Part shown: positions 26,568 to 37,426 of the stretch, one piece after another
Layout of the letters: each line of letters opens with the position of its first letter
Numbering within the stretch: the stretch's first letter is position 1
Source: DASPNH01 sp035626675
GTDB taxonomy: Bacteria; Desulfobacterota; Binatia; UBA1149; CAITLU01
Direction of reading: 5' to 3'
Length of the DNA: 64,000 bases
Assembly (NCBI GenBank): GCA_035626675.1
Contig: DASPNH010000006.1
Location: 1 to 64,000 of the forward strand
Translations under genes and position numbers: made by a program
The notes under the pieces: generated by a model
Database searches by the model: none
Seen by the model: the letters and a program-made list of their open reading frames with translations, nothing else
What the model was told of the DNA's origin: nothing

Positions 26568-28067
26568 ATGCCGTTCCCTACCAGCCCCGATCGCGGCAAG
26601 ACCATCGTCTTTTGCGAGCCGCCCTACATCTTCTGGGACCGCAGCCTGGACGGTCTTCGAAAAGGCGAGGAGACCATTCCCGGCATGGGGATGCTGATCC
26701 TGGCAGCGGTGGCGCGGACCAAGGGCTACCGGGTCCATCTCATCGACGCCAAGGAGCAGGGCAGGCCGCTCGACGACGTCGCGGCGCGGATCATCGCCCT
26801 GCAGCCCGACTACGTCGGCTTCTCGGCCACGACCATCTCGGTCACCAACGCGTCGCGGCTGGCCGCACGCGTCAAGGCCGCGCTCCCGAACGCAGTCACC
26901 ATCGTCGGTGGCGCTCATGTCAGCGCCGTTCCGGAAAGGACGCTGGAGGCGTTTCCCGACATCGACTACGGCATCGCCGGCGAAGGCGAGCACTCGCTGT
27001 TCGACCTGCTCGACCGTCTCGAGAACGATGCGCCGATCGAGAACGTGCAGGGCCTGGCCTATCGCGGCGCCGGCGGCGCGATCGCAGCCAATCCGCGCGC
27101 GCCGTTCATCGACGATCTCGACGACCTGCCGATGCCGGCCTGGGACCTTCTCGCCGATTTTCCCCACCACCACGCGCCCACGCTCTTCAGCTATCCGCAT
27201 ACGCCGGTCGCATCCCTGATCACCTCGCGCGGCTGTCCTTTCTCGTGCACGTTCTGCGATCGCTCGACCTCGGGCCGCAAGGGACGCATGCACAGCGTCG
27301 CCTACGTCGTCGAGATGTGCCGGCATCTGGAAAGCCTGGGCGTCCGGCACATCCTGTTCGTCGACGACCTCTTTACGGTGCGCAAGGACCGTGTCCTGGA
27401 GATGTGCCACGCCTTCCTCGACAACGCCTTCCGCTTCACGTGGAGCTGCGCCAGCCACCCGAACCTGCTCGACCTGCCGGCACTGCAGCTCATGAAGAGA
27501 GCGGGGTGCTGGCAGATCAACTATGGAATCGAGTCGGGCTCGCAGCGCGTCCTTCAGGTGGTCAAGCACGAGGTGAAGATCCCGAAGATGCGCGAGACGC
27601 TGCGCATGACGCGCCAGGCCGGTATCCGCGCCAAGGGTTACGTCATGCTCGGCCATCCCACCGAGGGCCTGGACAGTCTGGCCGAGACGCTCGACTTCCT
27701 GCGCACCGTCGAGCTCGACATGGCCCAGATCACCAAGTTCACGCCGTATCCGGGCACGCCCGCGTATCCGACGATCCATCAGCACGGACACTTCGAGGAG
27801 AACTGGGAAGAGATGAACGCGATGAACTTCGTGTTCGTCCCCCACGGCTTGTCGGTCGAAATCCTCGAGACCTACTTCGAGCAGTGCTATCGCACGTTCT
27901 ACCAGCGTCCCGACGTGCTGCGCGGACTGGCGGCGCTGATGATCCGCGAGCCGCGCTTCCTGCTGCGGCTGGCCTCCAGCGCCTCGACGTACCTGCGCAA
28001 CAAGAGTGGCGCCGCACGCGACTTCTTCAAGCGAGACGTTCCGGCCGAGCTGCGGCCGCACGGCTGA
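26568..28067 (+). CDS. B12-binding domain radical SAM protein
   Basis: The 499-residue protein combines an N-terminal cobalamin-binding Rossmann domain (about 15-150, with GMGMLILAAV and VVGGAH-like segments) and a radical SAM domain with CPFSCTFC (about 223-230). It has the general layout of class B radical SAM methylases and of the BchE/hopanoid-modifying enzymes HpnP and HpnR. The substrate cannot be named from the sequence. ATG 26568 begins a clear core; the frame starts at 26490, next to the palindrome. No hopanoid, pigment or antibiotic genes lie alongside. The C-terminal region (about 400-499) is helical and family-specific. Confidence 0.85.
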   Translation: MPFPTSPDRGKTIVFCEPPYIFWDRSLDGLRKGEETIPGMGMLILAAVARTKGYRVHLIDAKEQGRPLDDVAARIIALQPDYVGFSATTISVTNASRLAARVKAALPNAVTIVGGAHVSAVPERTLEAFPDIDYGIAGEGEHSLFDLLDRLENDAPIENVQGLAYRGAGGAIAANPRAPFIDDLDDLPMPAWDLLADFPHHHAPTLFSYPHTPVASLITSRGCPFSCTFCDRSTSGRKGRMHSVAYVVEMCRHLESLGVRHILFVDDLFTVRKDRVLEMCHAFLDNAFRFTWSCASHPNLLDLPALQLMKRAGCWQINYGIESGSQRVLQVVKHEVKIPKMRETLRMTRQAGIRAKGYVMLGHPTEGLDSLAETLDFLRTVELDMAQITKFTPYPGTPAYPTIHQHGHFEENWEEMNAMNFVFVPHGLSVEILETYFEQCYRTFYQRPDVLRGLAALMIREPRFLLRLASSASTYLRNKSGAARDFFKRDVPAELRPHG

Positions 28068-28213
28068 CGAGCGCGGGGGCTGGCCGTGCCGAAGGCGTAC
28101 GGCGCAGCCCGCACGTCCAGCTCCTGCATCAAAGACCGCCGCGCCCGTCGCGGGCTCTGAAGACGTAGTAAGCCGAGAGGTCGCTTTTTCGCGCATCGAC
28201 CCCTTTGCGTTCG

Positions 28214-28243
28214 TTGACACCGAATGAGCGCGCCACCTATGGT
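28214..28243 (+). promoter_or_regulatory. candidate sigma-70 promoter, possibly leaderless
   Basis: A consensus -35 box TTGACA (28214-28219) and a -10-like TATGGT (28238-28243) are 18 bases apart. Transcription would begin close to 28250, which is the ATG of the next gene. No Shine-Dalgarno sequence precedes that ATG. The arrangement fits a leaderless mRNA. Confidence 0.45.
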
Positions 28244-28249
28244 CGCGCG

Positions 28250-29494
28250 ATGATCGATCGCGCACATCACCGTCTCATCGTCGCTGCCGCAGCGTGCCCG
28301 CTGCTGATCGCCGCTCCGGCAGCCGCCGTCACGCACTGCAAGGCCAAGTCCATCGATGGCGTCATCGCGGTCAGCGCTCGCGACGTGGTCGGAACGCCGC
28401 GCTGGGGCGTGCGTTACGACGGCGAAACCGAGAGTTTCGACGGCGCCGGGAGCTGCCTGGTCGGCGATACGATGCGCAACTGCGCCCTTGCGGCGATCGG
28501 CGAGCCCGAGCGCACCACCGCGCCGCCCAGCTGCACGCTCTACCTGGGCGACGACGGCGCCGAGCAGTGCAGCGTCTGGATCAAGCGCTGCGTCCCTTCT
28601 TCCGAAGCGCCGCCTTGCGCCGTGCTGCCGGCCGACAACATCTGGAACCGCGACATCTCCTCGATGCCGGTGCACGCCTCCTCCGAGGACTGGATCGACA
28701 GCATCGGGCGCGATGGCACCGTCCACCCCGACTTCGGATCGGGTCTCTACCGCAACGGCCTGATCGGCATCCCCTACGTCGTCATCTCCGCGACGCAGCC
28801 CGAGGTTCCGATCTCCTTCCTCTACGACGACGAGAGCGATCCGGGGCCGTACCCGATTCCACCGCTGGTGGCCGTCGAGGGAGGCGGCAGCAAGCCGAGC
28901 AAGGGCAAGGGCGACGCGCACGTGATCCTGGTGCAGGAGAACACCTGCGAGCTGTTCGAGGTCTACGCATCCAAGCGCCAGAATGGCGGCGCCTCCTGGA
29001 GCGCCGGCAGCGGCGCGGTCTTCAACCTGAGCTCGAACGTGCTGCGACCCGACACGTGGACGTCGGCCGACGCGGCGGGCCTTCCGATCCTTCCGGGCCT
29101 GATCCGCTACGACGAGATCGTGGCAGGCGAGATCACGCACGCCATCCGTTTCACCGCAGCCGTCACGCAGCGCGGGTACGTGTGGCCTGCCCGTCACTAC
29201 GCCAGCAGCCAGACCGATCCGGGGCTGCCGCCGATGGGGATCCGCGTACGGCTGAAGTCGGGGTTCGATATCTCGGGCTATTCGCCGACGACGCAGATCA
29301 TCATGACGGCGATGAAGAAGTACGGCCTGATGCTCGCCGACAACGGCAGCGATTGGTACATCAGCGGCGCTCCCGACTCGCGCTGGGACAACGACGAGCT
29401 ACGCGAGCTCCGCGACCTGACCGGTGACGACTTCGAGGTCGTCAACGTCTCGTCCCTGATGATCGACCCGGACTCCGGCCAGGCAGCGCCGTAG
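28250..29494 (+). CDS. secreted protein of a conserved uncharacterised family
   Basis: The 414-residue protein has a signal peptide (1-25), a Cys-containing N-terminal region, and a large domain with the segments NIWNRDIS, GIPYVVI, YDDESDPGPYPIPP, GSGAVFNLSSNVLRP, DAAGLPILPGL, YVWPARHYAS and ADNGSDWYISG. I recall similar sequences in secreted proteins of Actinobacteria and other soil bacteria, without an assigned function. The fold is probably beta-rich and may bind or process carbohydrates, but this is speculation. Start ATG 28250 sits at the predicted transcription start; the frame extends to 28205 but that part lacks a signal sequence. Confidence 0.75.
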   Translation: MIDRAHHRLIVAAAACPLLIAAPAAAVTHCKAKSIDGVIAVSARDVVGTPRWGVRYDGETESFDGAGSCLVGDTMRNCALAAIGEPERTTAPPSCTLYLGDDGAEQCSVWIKRCVPSSEAPPCAVLPADNIWNRDISSMPVHASSEDWIDSIGRDGTVHPDFGSGLYRNGLIGIPYVVISATQPEVPISFLYDDESDPGPYPIPPLVAVEGGGSKPSKGKGDAHVILVQENTCELFEVYASKRQNGGASWSAGSGAVFNLSSNVLRPDTWTSADAAGLPILPGLIRYDEIVAGEITHAIRFTAAVTQRGYVWPARHYASSQTDPGLPPMGIRVRLKSGFDISGYSPTTQIIMTAMKKYGLMLADNGSDWYISGAPDSRWDNDELRELRDLTGDDFEVVNVSSLMIDPDSGQAAP

Positions 29495-29645
29495 AAAAAC
29501 GGGAGAAGGGGTCACCTGGCTCTGCTGCACAGACAGGCGCGGCACCTTTTCCGGCACTTCAGGCCGTCGGCAAGTCCAGCGGCGAGCGTGCGAGCTGCGA
29601 TGAAATGGTCCCCGGTGAGCCGGCTTCGCCTCACTGCCCCCTTTT

Positions 29646-31541
29646 TCACCACGTCTCGGTGTGGCAGGTCCCGTCGACCGTCAGCGTGAAGTCGAGAACC
29701 TCGCTGACGTCGATGTCGCCGCCACCCGGAACCGAGCGCCCCTTGATCTGGATCTGCCAGTAGTCGTTGGCGAAGCCGAGCCTGCGCTGGAACTTGACGC
29801 GCGTCAGGCCGTCGATGGCTCCGTCGCCCTTCCACTTGAACTTGCCGACCTCGGGCCGCGAACGGATCCAGCCGAGATCCCCTCCCGGAATCGCCATCGA
29901 GACCGTGCCGTTGCCATCGGTGATCTCGAGCGCAACGCCGTTTCGCGGATCCAGGTCCGCATGGTTGGCGCTCATGTCGTAGAGGTAGCCCTTGTACCGG
30001 AAGCGCAGCGCATCCGAGAGGATCGACAGGCCGTAGAGGTCGTCGGTCGAGCAGCCCAGGTCGCAGCTGCAGTCGCCGGCACAGGCGCCGGGACAGGCAT
30101 CGTCGGCATCGCCGTCGCACTCCTCGCCGCTCTCGAGGACATCGTTGCCGCACATCGGAGACGGGCACGCGCAGCCCGAGCACAAGCCGTCGCAGGCCGC
30201 ATCGGAGGTGCCGTCGCACTCCTCGCCGCTCTCGACGACATTGTTGCCGCACACCGGAGCAGGGCAGGAGCAGGCCATGCACGGTCCGACGGCGCACTCG
30301 CCGAGATCGGTGCCGTCGCACTCCTCGCCGCCGGTCGCCTGGTTGTCGCCGCACACCGGAGGCTCACCCGCAAACTCGGTGGTGGTGATCTGGTAGTCCC
30401 CGGTGCCGGTGCTGCGCTGGACGGTGATGGACCAGTTGCCCGGCGCTGGATCGCTGATCTCACAGCCGGCAAAGACGACCCCGCCATCGACCTTGCAGTC
30501 GAAGTTGCCGGGGCCCGCGACGCCGTTGCCCGCCTTCACGTACAGGCTCGACTTGAACGCGCCGCTGTCCTCGCCGTTGAACGTGAAGCGCACCAGACTC
30601 GGCGTTCCGGTCAGTGCGACCACGTAGCTGTCGGTGGCATTGGCGCTGCTCAGCGTTCCCGAATGCTCGGTGATGGTGACCTCGGGATCGCCGACCACCG
30701 GCAGGTCGCCGCACGCCGCGGTCGAATCCGCGCCGAGCTGCGCCTGGATGTAGGCGCGGTTGAAGTAGACGCTGGCGTCCCAGCTGTGATCGAGCGGCAG
30801 GCAATCGGCGGCGGAACCCGCCGAAGTCACGCCGACCACTTCGGTCGAGCCGCCGAAAGTCATGAACAGCGGACCGCCCGAGTCGCCATTGCAGGTGTTG
30901 GAGTCCTCGCCCGGAGCGCCGACCGGCGACGCATAGTCCCAGCAGACCAGCTTGTCGTTGCCTTCCCCGCCAGTCTCGGCCGTGTCGCAGTCGGCCGTGA
31001 CGACGTCGCCGTAACGCTTGATGCCGTAGTCGTTGCCGCTGCCCGAGGTCTGCCCGAAGCCGGCGATGACGCCGTCCAGGCCGACCCCCATCGCGTCCAG
31101 GTCATGCGTCGTGTTGATGGCGGTGGGGTCGATGCCTTCGACCGGCGTGGCCAGCTTGAGGATGGCGATGTCGTTGCCACTGTCGCCGTCGTAGCCCGGA
31201 TGCTCGATGACGTCGGCGACTTCGTAGATGCCGCCGTGCTGCAGGTAGACCCAGTACTGGTCCTCGTCGCCGCTGTCTTCGACGCAGTGGGCGGCCGTCA
31301 GGAAGGTGCTGCACCCGATCAGCGTGCCGCTGCACCAGGAACCCGCCGTCGATGGCGTGATGGGACCGTCCGGGTTGTGCAGGAGCGCGCCCGTGGTCGG
31401 AAAATCGTGGGTGGCAAGGCCGTTGACGATGCGCGGCGTGGCGGCGCCGGCGACGTTCCCCAGGCCCAGCATCAGCCCGAGCACCGATGCCAATCCTGCC
31501 CCCATGGAACGCCAATCGTGAGCTGTTCGTGAAATCCCCAT
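29646..31541 (-). CDS. secreted trypsin-like serine protease with Cys-rich repeats
   Basis: This 631-residue S1-family protease has a signal peptide (to about residue 33), RIVNG at the mature trypsin-like N-terminus, and the catalytic triad His85 (LTAAHC), Asp124 (GNDIAIL) and Ser221 (CNGDSGGPL). A beta-sandwich resembling a pre-peptidase C-terminal domain follows (about 285-395), then three Cys-rich CGNxxxESGEECDG repeats. The last 135 residues form a beta-rich domain that ends DGTCHTETW and recalls the tail of the protein at 35590-37398. Start is ATG 31541; ATG 31505 would give a shorter signal peptide. Activity is likely, since all catalytic residues are present; the substrate is unknown. 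Confidence 0.9.
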   Translation of the reverse strand: MGISRTAHDWRSMGAGLASVLGLMLGLGNVAGAATPRIVNGLATHDFPTTGALLHNPDGPITPSTAGSWCSGTLIGCSTFLTAAHCVEDSGDEDQYWVYLQHGGIYEVADVIEHPGYDGDSGNDIAILKLATPVEGIDPTAINTTHDLDAMGVGLDGVIAGFGQTSGSGNDYGIKRYGDVVTADCDTAETGGEGNDKLVCWDYASPVGAPGEDSNTCNGDSGGPLFMTFGGSTEVVGVTSAGSAADCLPLDHSWDASVYFNRAYIQAQLGADSTAACGDLPVVGDPEVTITEHSGTLSSANATDSYVVALTGTPSLVRFTFNGEDSGAFKSSLYVKAGNGVAGPGNFDCKVDGGVVFAGCEISDPAPGNWSITVQRSTGTGDYQITTTEFAGEPPVCGDNQATGGEECDGTDLGECAVGPCMACSCPAPVCGNNVVESGEECDGTSDAACDGLCSGCACPSPMCGNDVLESGEECDGDADDACPGACAGDCSCDLGCSTDDLYGLSILSDALRFRYKGYLYDMSANHADLDPRNGVALEITDGNGTVSMAIPGGDLGWIRSRPEVGKFKWKGDGAIDGLTRVKFQRRLGFANDYWQIQIKGRSVPGGGDIDVSEVLDFTLTVDGTCHTETW

Positions 31542-31631
31542 CCGCCCTTTTGACCAAAGGGCGCACGGTTCGGCAAGTCGAAATCTGCGTCGGCGGCCGA
31601 AAAAAGGCGCGGGACCGCCGACCCGTGCGTG

Positions 31632-32147
31632 TCAGGGCGCGCTGCTTGCGTGCCTTGCCGCGTACGACACGTAGTTGCGCGACGACTCCTGCATCCACGC
31701 GCGCTCGGCATCGGTCACCTCGCGCACCACGCGAGCCGGCGCTCCCATCGCGACCATGCCTGCGGCGATCTTGGTCCCCGGCGTCACCAGCGATCCGGCC
31801 GCGACCAGGGCGCCTTCGCCGATCACCGCCTGATCGAGCACGATGGCGCCGATGCCGACGAGCGCGCCGCTCTCGATGGTGCAGCCGTGCAGCACCACGC
31901 GGTGACCGACGGTGATGTCGTCGTGTAGGATGGTGGCATAGCGATCGTGCGTCACGTGCAGCACGCTCTGGTCCTGCACGTTGGTGCGCGCGCCGATGCG
32001 GATGTGGAAGATGTCGCCTCGCACCACGCACCCGTACCAGATGGAGGACTGCGGCCCGATCTCGACCTCGCCGATGACGTGGGCGCTCGGCGCGATCCAG
32101 GCGCTCGGATGGATACGCGGCGCAAGCTGCTGGTAAGGACGGATCAC
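31632..32147 (-). CDS. gamma-class carbonic anhydrase-like protein
   Basis: This 171-residue left-handed beta-helix protein consists of hexapeptide repeats (IGPQSSIWYG, IESGALVGIG, VLDQAVIGEGALVAAG). It keeps three His in zinc-ligand positions (LHVTHD and VGHRVVLHGC). It belongs to the YrdA/PaaY/CaiE group of gamma-carbonic anhydrase homologues; catalytic activity in this group varies. Start GTG 32147 is chosen because the encoded VIRPYQQLAP matches the family N-terminus; the open frame extends far upstream (to 32687) but there it lies antisense to guaB. It is divergent from guaB, with 235 bases between. Confidence 0.88.
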   Translation of the reverse strand: MIRPYQQLAPRIHPSAWIAPSAHVIGEVEIGPQSSIWYGCVVRGDIFHIRIGARTNVQDQSVLHVTHDRYATILHDDITVGHRVVLHGCTIESGALVGIGAIVLDQAVIGEGALVAAGSLVTPGTKIAAGMVAMGAPARVVREVTDAERAWMQESSRNYVSYAARHASSAP

Positions 32148-32382
32148 GACGAGTTCGTATCTGCGCCACGCGGCCGGTGCCAGTTCCCGTGCGCAGTGGC
32201 CAGGATGTTCGCATGGCAGCTGCACTGTTGGCGATACCGCGTTACCGAGCATGCGTACCCGGTCGCCCACGCGCTGGCGACGTCGCCTCTTCGGCCCCCA
32301 GCACGGGCCGGACTTTGCACAGCCTGCCTTCTTCGCGCGGATTCTTCTTTGCAACGCGCCGCACGCCTGGCTACAAGAGAAC

Positions 32383-33849
<1,467 letters not shown>

Positions 33850-33853
33850 CTCT

Positions 33854-35404
33854 GTGTCGATGGTCCTGATCCTCGACTTCGGCAGCCAGTACACCCAGCT
33901 CATCGCGCGCCGAGTGCGCGAGGCCCGGGTGTACTGCGAGATCCATCCCTTCAATCTGACCGCCGAGAAGATCGGCGAGCTGGCGCCGCAGGCGATCATC
34001 CTTTCGGGCGGTCCGGCAAGCGTCTACGACGAGGGCGCACCATCGCCTTCGCCGGCGATCTTCGATGCCGGCGTGCCGCTTCTGGGCATCTGCTACGGCA
34101 TGGGGATCCTCGGCGTTGCCGGTGGCGGCGTGGTCGCGCGGTCCTCGCATCGCGAGTACGGCTGCGCCGAGCTGCACGTCGACGTCGACGAGGATCTCTT
34201 CCACGGCTTCGGCGTCGGCGAGCCGACCACCGTCTGGATGAGCCACGGCGACCGGCTCGAGAAGCTGCCCGAAGGCTGGGAATCGATCGCGCGCAGCGGC
34301 AACTCGCCGCTGGCTGCGCTTCGGCACAAGGGCAAGCGCCAGTACGCCGTGCAATTCCATCCCGAGGTCGTGCACACGCAGCGCGGCCGCGAAGTGCTCG
34401 AGAACTTCCTCTTCCGCATCGTCGGGCTGCAGGCCGACTGGACGATGGAGAGCTACGTCGAGAGCGCGGTCGCACGCATCCGGGCCCAGGTCGGGAGCGG
34501 CCAGGTCGTGTGCGGCATCAGCGGCGGCGTCGACTCGACGGTCACCGCCGCGCTGATCGAGAAGGCCGTGCCAGGCCAGCTGACGTGCGTCTTCGTCAAC
34601 AACGGTCTCCTGCGCAAGGACGAGGCCGAGCAGGTGCGCGGCATGCTCGGCCCGCGCTTCGGCGACGACTTCGTCTACGTCGATGCCTCGGCGCGCTTCC
34701 TCGGCGCGCTGCGCGGCATCGAGGATCCCGAGCAGAAACGCAAGACGATCGGCCGCGTGTTCATCGAGGTGTTCGAGGAGGCGGCGCTGAGGCCGCGAGC
34801 GGGCAGGGCGCAGGCGACGTTCCTGGGGCAGGGAACGCTCTATCCCGACGTCATCGAATCGGTGTCGGTCAAGGGACCGTCGGCCACGATCAAGAGCCAT
34901 CACAACGTCGGCGGCCTTCCCGAGAAGATGAACCTGTCGCTGGTCGAACCGCTGCGCGAGCTCTTCAAGGACGAGGTGCGCGCAGCTGGCGCGGTGCTGG
35001 GCCTGCCGCACGAGCTGCTGTGGCGTCATCCGTTTCCCGGACCCGGACTGGCAGTGCGCGTGCTCGGGCCCATCGAGGAGGTTTCGCTGGCCACGCTTCG
35101 CGAAGCCGACGCCGTCTTCATCGACGAGATCCGCCGCGCCGGGCTCTACGACCAGATCTGGCAGGCTTTCGCGGTGCTGCTGCCGGTGCGGACCGTGGGC
35201 GTGCAGGGCGACTATCGCACCTACGACCAGGTGGTGGCGCTGCGCGCGATCGTCAGCGAGGACGGCATGACCGCGGACTGGTTCCGCTTTCCGCCCGACG
35301 TCCTTGCGCGCACGGCTTCGCGAATCGCCAACGAGGTGCGCGGCGTCAGCCGCGTCGTCTACGACATCTCGACCAAGCCGCCGGCGACGGTGGAGTGGGA
35401 GTAG
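33854..35404 (+). CDS. guaA: GMP synthase (glutamine-hydrolysing)
   Basis: GuaA amidates XMP to GMP using ATP and glutamine-derived ammonia. The 516-residue protein has the class I glutaminase domain with nucleophile Cys (about residue 80) in GICYGMG and the FHPEVVHT His/Glu, the PP-loop GISGGVDST (about 220), and the C-terminal dimerisation domain ending in PPATVEWE. The usual Gln after GICYGM is Gly here, but the catalytic triad is intact. GTG 33854 is the first start; ATG 33860 is also possible. Cotranscribed with guaB. Confidence 0.96.
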   Translation: MSMVLILDFGSQYTQLIARRVREARVYCEIHPFNLTAEKIGELAPQAIILSGGPASVYDEGAPSPSPAIFDAGVPLLGICYGMGILGVAGGGVVARSSHREYGCAELHVDVDEDLFHGFGVGEPTTVWMSHGDRLEKLPEGWESIARSGNSPLAALRHKGKRQYAVQFHPEVVHTQRGREVLENFLFRIVGLQADWTMESYVESAVARIRAQVGSGQVVCGISGGVDSTVTAALIEKAVPGQLTCVFVNNGLLRKDEAEQVRGMLGPRFGDDFVYVDASARFLGALRGIEDPEQKRKTIGRVFIEVFEEAALRPRAGRAQATFLGQGTLYPDVIESVSVKGPSATIKSHHNVGGLPEKMNLSLVEPLRELFKDEVRAAGAVLGLPHELLWRHPFPGPGLAVRVLGPIEEVSLATLREADAVFIDEIRRAGLYDQIWQAFAVLLPVRTVGVQGDYRTYDQVVALRAIVSEDGMTADWFRFPPDVLARTASRIANEVRGVSRVVYDISTKPPATVEWE

Positions 35405-35589
35405 GAGCAGAGTAGTCGGTTCAGCCGCCTCTACGTCAGCGGAGCGTGCCACGACTCGGCGGCTCGCTAGTCCGGCTCGTCCGCCAGAATCTCGGCGGTG
35501 GCCGCGAACCGAAACGCACGACCATCAAAACGGAATGATGTTGCCAGGCGCCCGCCAGAGCGCGGCCACGCCACGGGGAGGAAGTCACG

Positions 35590-37398
35590 ATGAAGTTTCA
35601 GATCCATCTGCTAAAAGCCCGCTCTCGAAGCGTCCTCGTGCTCGCGCTGGCGCTACTGTCGGCAGCGGCCCCGGCCCACGCCGAGTGGCGAGAGTCGGCA
35701 TTCCTTACCGCCGCCGACGGCGCGCAGGATGATCGGTTCGGAACGGTCGCCTACGACGGCGACACGCTCGTGGTCGGCGTAGGCGCTGCCGACATCAACG
35801 GGGTTGCTGGTCAGGGCGCGCTCTATGTGTACGTCAGGCCGGTCGCGGGATGGGTTGGCGACCTGGTGCAGGTCGCCAAACTGACGGCCTCCGATGGCGA
35901 GCTCGGCGACGCGCTTGGCTCGAGCGTCGCGATCGACGGCGACACGATCGTGGCGGGGGCCGCGGGCGAGGACACCGAAGGGACCGACTCGGGCGCGGCC
36001 TACGTCTTCGTCAAACCACCAGGCGGCTGGACCGATGCGACGGAGACGGCCAAGCTCCTGGCGAGCAGCCTCAACGGCAGCGAGCGTTTCGGCGACAGCA
36101 TCGCGATTGACGGCACTACGGTTGCCGTGGGCGCACCGGGCGAGAACACCGTCTTCGTCTACGAGCGGCCTGGCGGTGGCTGGACCGATGCGACGTCGCC
36201 CACTGCGACGCTGGGAAGCTTCGAGATCGTCAGCGGCAACCAGTTCGGCAGCGAGGTCGGTATCAGCGGCACCGTCATCGTGGCCGGCGCCGGTGCACGC
36301 GACTCGGGTGCAGGCGCGCTCTATCTGTTCGAGAAGCCCGGCCCGACCTGGGTCACGACCGTCACTCATACCGCCAAGCTGCTGGCATCCGACCGCATCG
36401 CGGGCGATCAGCTGGGTCTGGACGGCATGGACGTCGAAGGCGACGTCGTGGTCGCCGGAGTTCGCACGCGCACCGTCGCATTCGGCACGCAGGGGCAGGT
36501 CTACCTGTGGAGCAAACCCCTCAGCGGCTGGGCGGGAACCCTGACCGAGACGGCAACCGTGATCGCGGCAGATGGCGGCGGCGGCGATCACTTCGGATCG
36601 GACGTCGACATGGCCGGCGACGTTCTCGTCGTCGGCGCCGCTGCGGCCGACGCCATCGGCGCCGGTTACCGCTTCGAGAAGCCGGCGACGGGATGGATCG
36701 GACAGATTTCGGACGGCGGTCGTCTGGACGCCGCCGATCCTGCCGGAGTCCAGTCGCTCGGGCTCTACGTTGCCGCGGCGCCGGATGTCGCGTTCCTGGC
36801 TGCTCCTAACGGCGACATCGGCGCCGTGATGAATCAGGGGTTCGTGCTGGCCTTCCGTGATCTGCCGTGCCCGGTCGCGCCTCGCGACGACTGCGCCACC
36901 GGTGCCAGCGGCAAGGGCAAGCTGCAGCTCTCGAGCCGCGACGGTCTGCCCGACAAGAACGCGCTGGCGTGGAAGTGGAGCAAGGGCGAGGAAGTCGACG
37001 TCGCAGCTCTCGGCGACCCGCTCGATGCGACCGAGTACACGATGTGCATCTACGACGGCAGTGGCGAGCAGATCGTCTCGATCACGCTGCCCGCCGGCGG
37101 CGACTGCAGCGGCAAGCCGTGCTGGAAGCAGACGGGCAACGGCTTCAAGTTCAAGGACAAGACCGGCACCAACCGCGGCGTCACCGGCTTCGGCATCAAG
37201 GCTGGCGCCGCCGGCAAATCCAAGCTGAACCTGAAGGCGCGCGGCGCCGCGCTCACCGTGCCCGCGCTGCCACTTGGCCAGTCTCCCGATCCGGTCTTCG
37301 TCCAGCTCGAGAACAGTTCGACCGATGCATGCTGGAGCGCACAGTTCAGCGCACCGGCCTCGAGCAAGAACGGCAAGTGGAGCGACTCGAGCGACTGA
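35590..37398 (+). CDS. secreted FG-GAP-type beta-propeller protein
   Basis: The 602-residue protein has a signal peptide (1-31) behind a strong GGGGAGGAAG ribosome-binding site. Residues about 35-420 form roughly seven repeats of the type FG-x-SVAIDGDTIVAGA...AYVF, as in FG-GAP/integrin-alpha-like propellers. The last 175 residues (about 427-602) form a separate domain containing GKGKLQLSSRDG, NGFKFKDKTG and a closing DACWSAQFSAP motif. That tail also occurs, in decayed form, at 11455-11676, and more distantly at the end of the protease at 29646-31541. Probably exported and surface-associated; ligand unknown. It converges on the next gene with only 28 bases between. Confidence 0.8.
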   Translation: MKFQIHLLKARSRSVLVLALALLSAAAPAHAEWRESAFLTAADGAQDDRFGTVAYDGDTLVVGVGAADINGVAGQGALYVYVRPVAGWVGDLVQVAKLTASDGELGDALGSSVAIDGDTIVAGAAGEDTEGTDSGAAYVFVKPPGGWTDATETAKLLASSLNGSERFGDSIAIDGTTVAVGAPGENTVFVYERPGGGWTDATSPTATLGSFEIVSGNQFGSEVGISGTVIVAGAGARDSGAGALYLFEKPGPTWVTTVTHTAKLLASDRIAGDQLGLDGMDVEGDVVVAGVRTRTVAFGTQGQVYLWSKPLSGWAGTLTETATVIAADGGGGDHFGSDVDMAGDVLVVGAAAADAIGAGYRFEKPATGWIGQISDGGRLDAADPAGVQSLGLYVAAAPDVAFLAAPNGDIGAVMNQGFVLAFRDLPCPVAPRDDCATGASGKGKLQLSSRDGLPDKNALAWKWSKGEEVDVAALGDPLDATEYTMCIYDGSGEQIVSITLPAGGDCSGKPCWKQTGNGFKFKDKTGTNRGVTGFGIKAGAAGKSKLNLKARGAALTVPALPLGQSPDPVFVQLENSSTDACWSAQFSAPASSKNGKWSDSSD

Positions 37399-37426
37399 GC
37401 GTTGCCTGAGCCGCTGCGCAGGGTTC

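Noticed and set aside
32349..32377. Promoter TTGCAA-17-TACAAG before guaB
   Set aside because: The -10 half matches poorly and would place the transcript start at the ATG although an AAGAGA site is present; too weak to call.
33854..35404. Possible loss of glutaminase function in GuaA because GICYGMQ reads GICYGMG
   Set aside because: The nucleophile Cys and the FHPE His and Glu are intact; the change is next to the active site but not catalytic.
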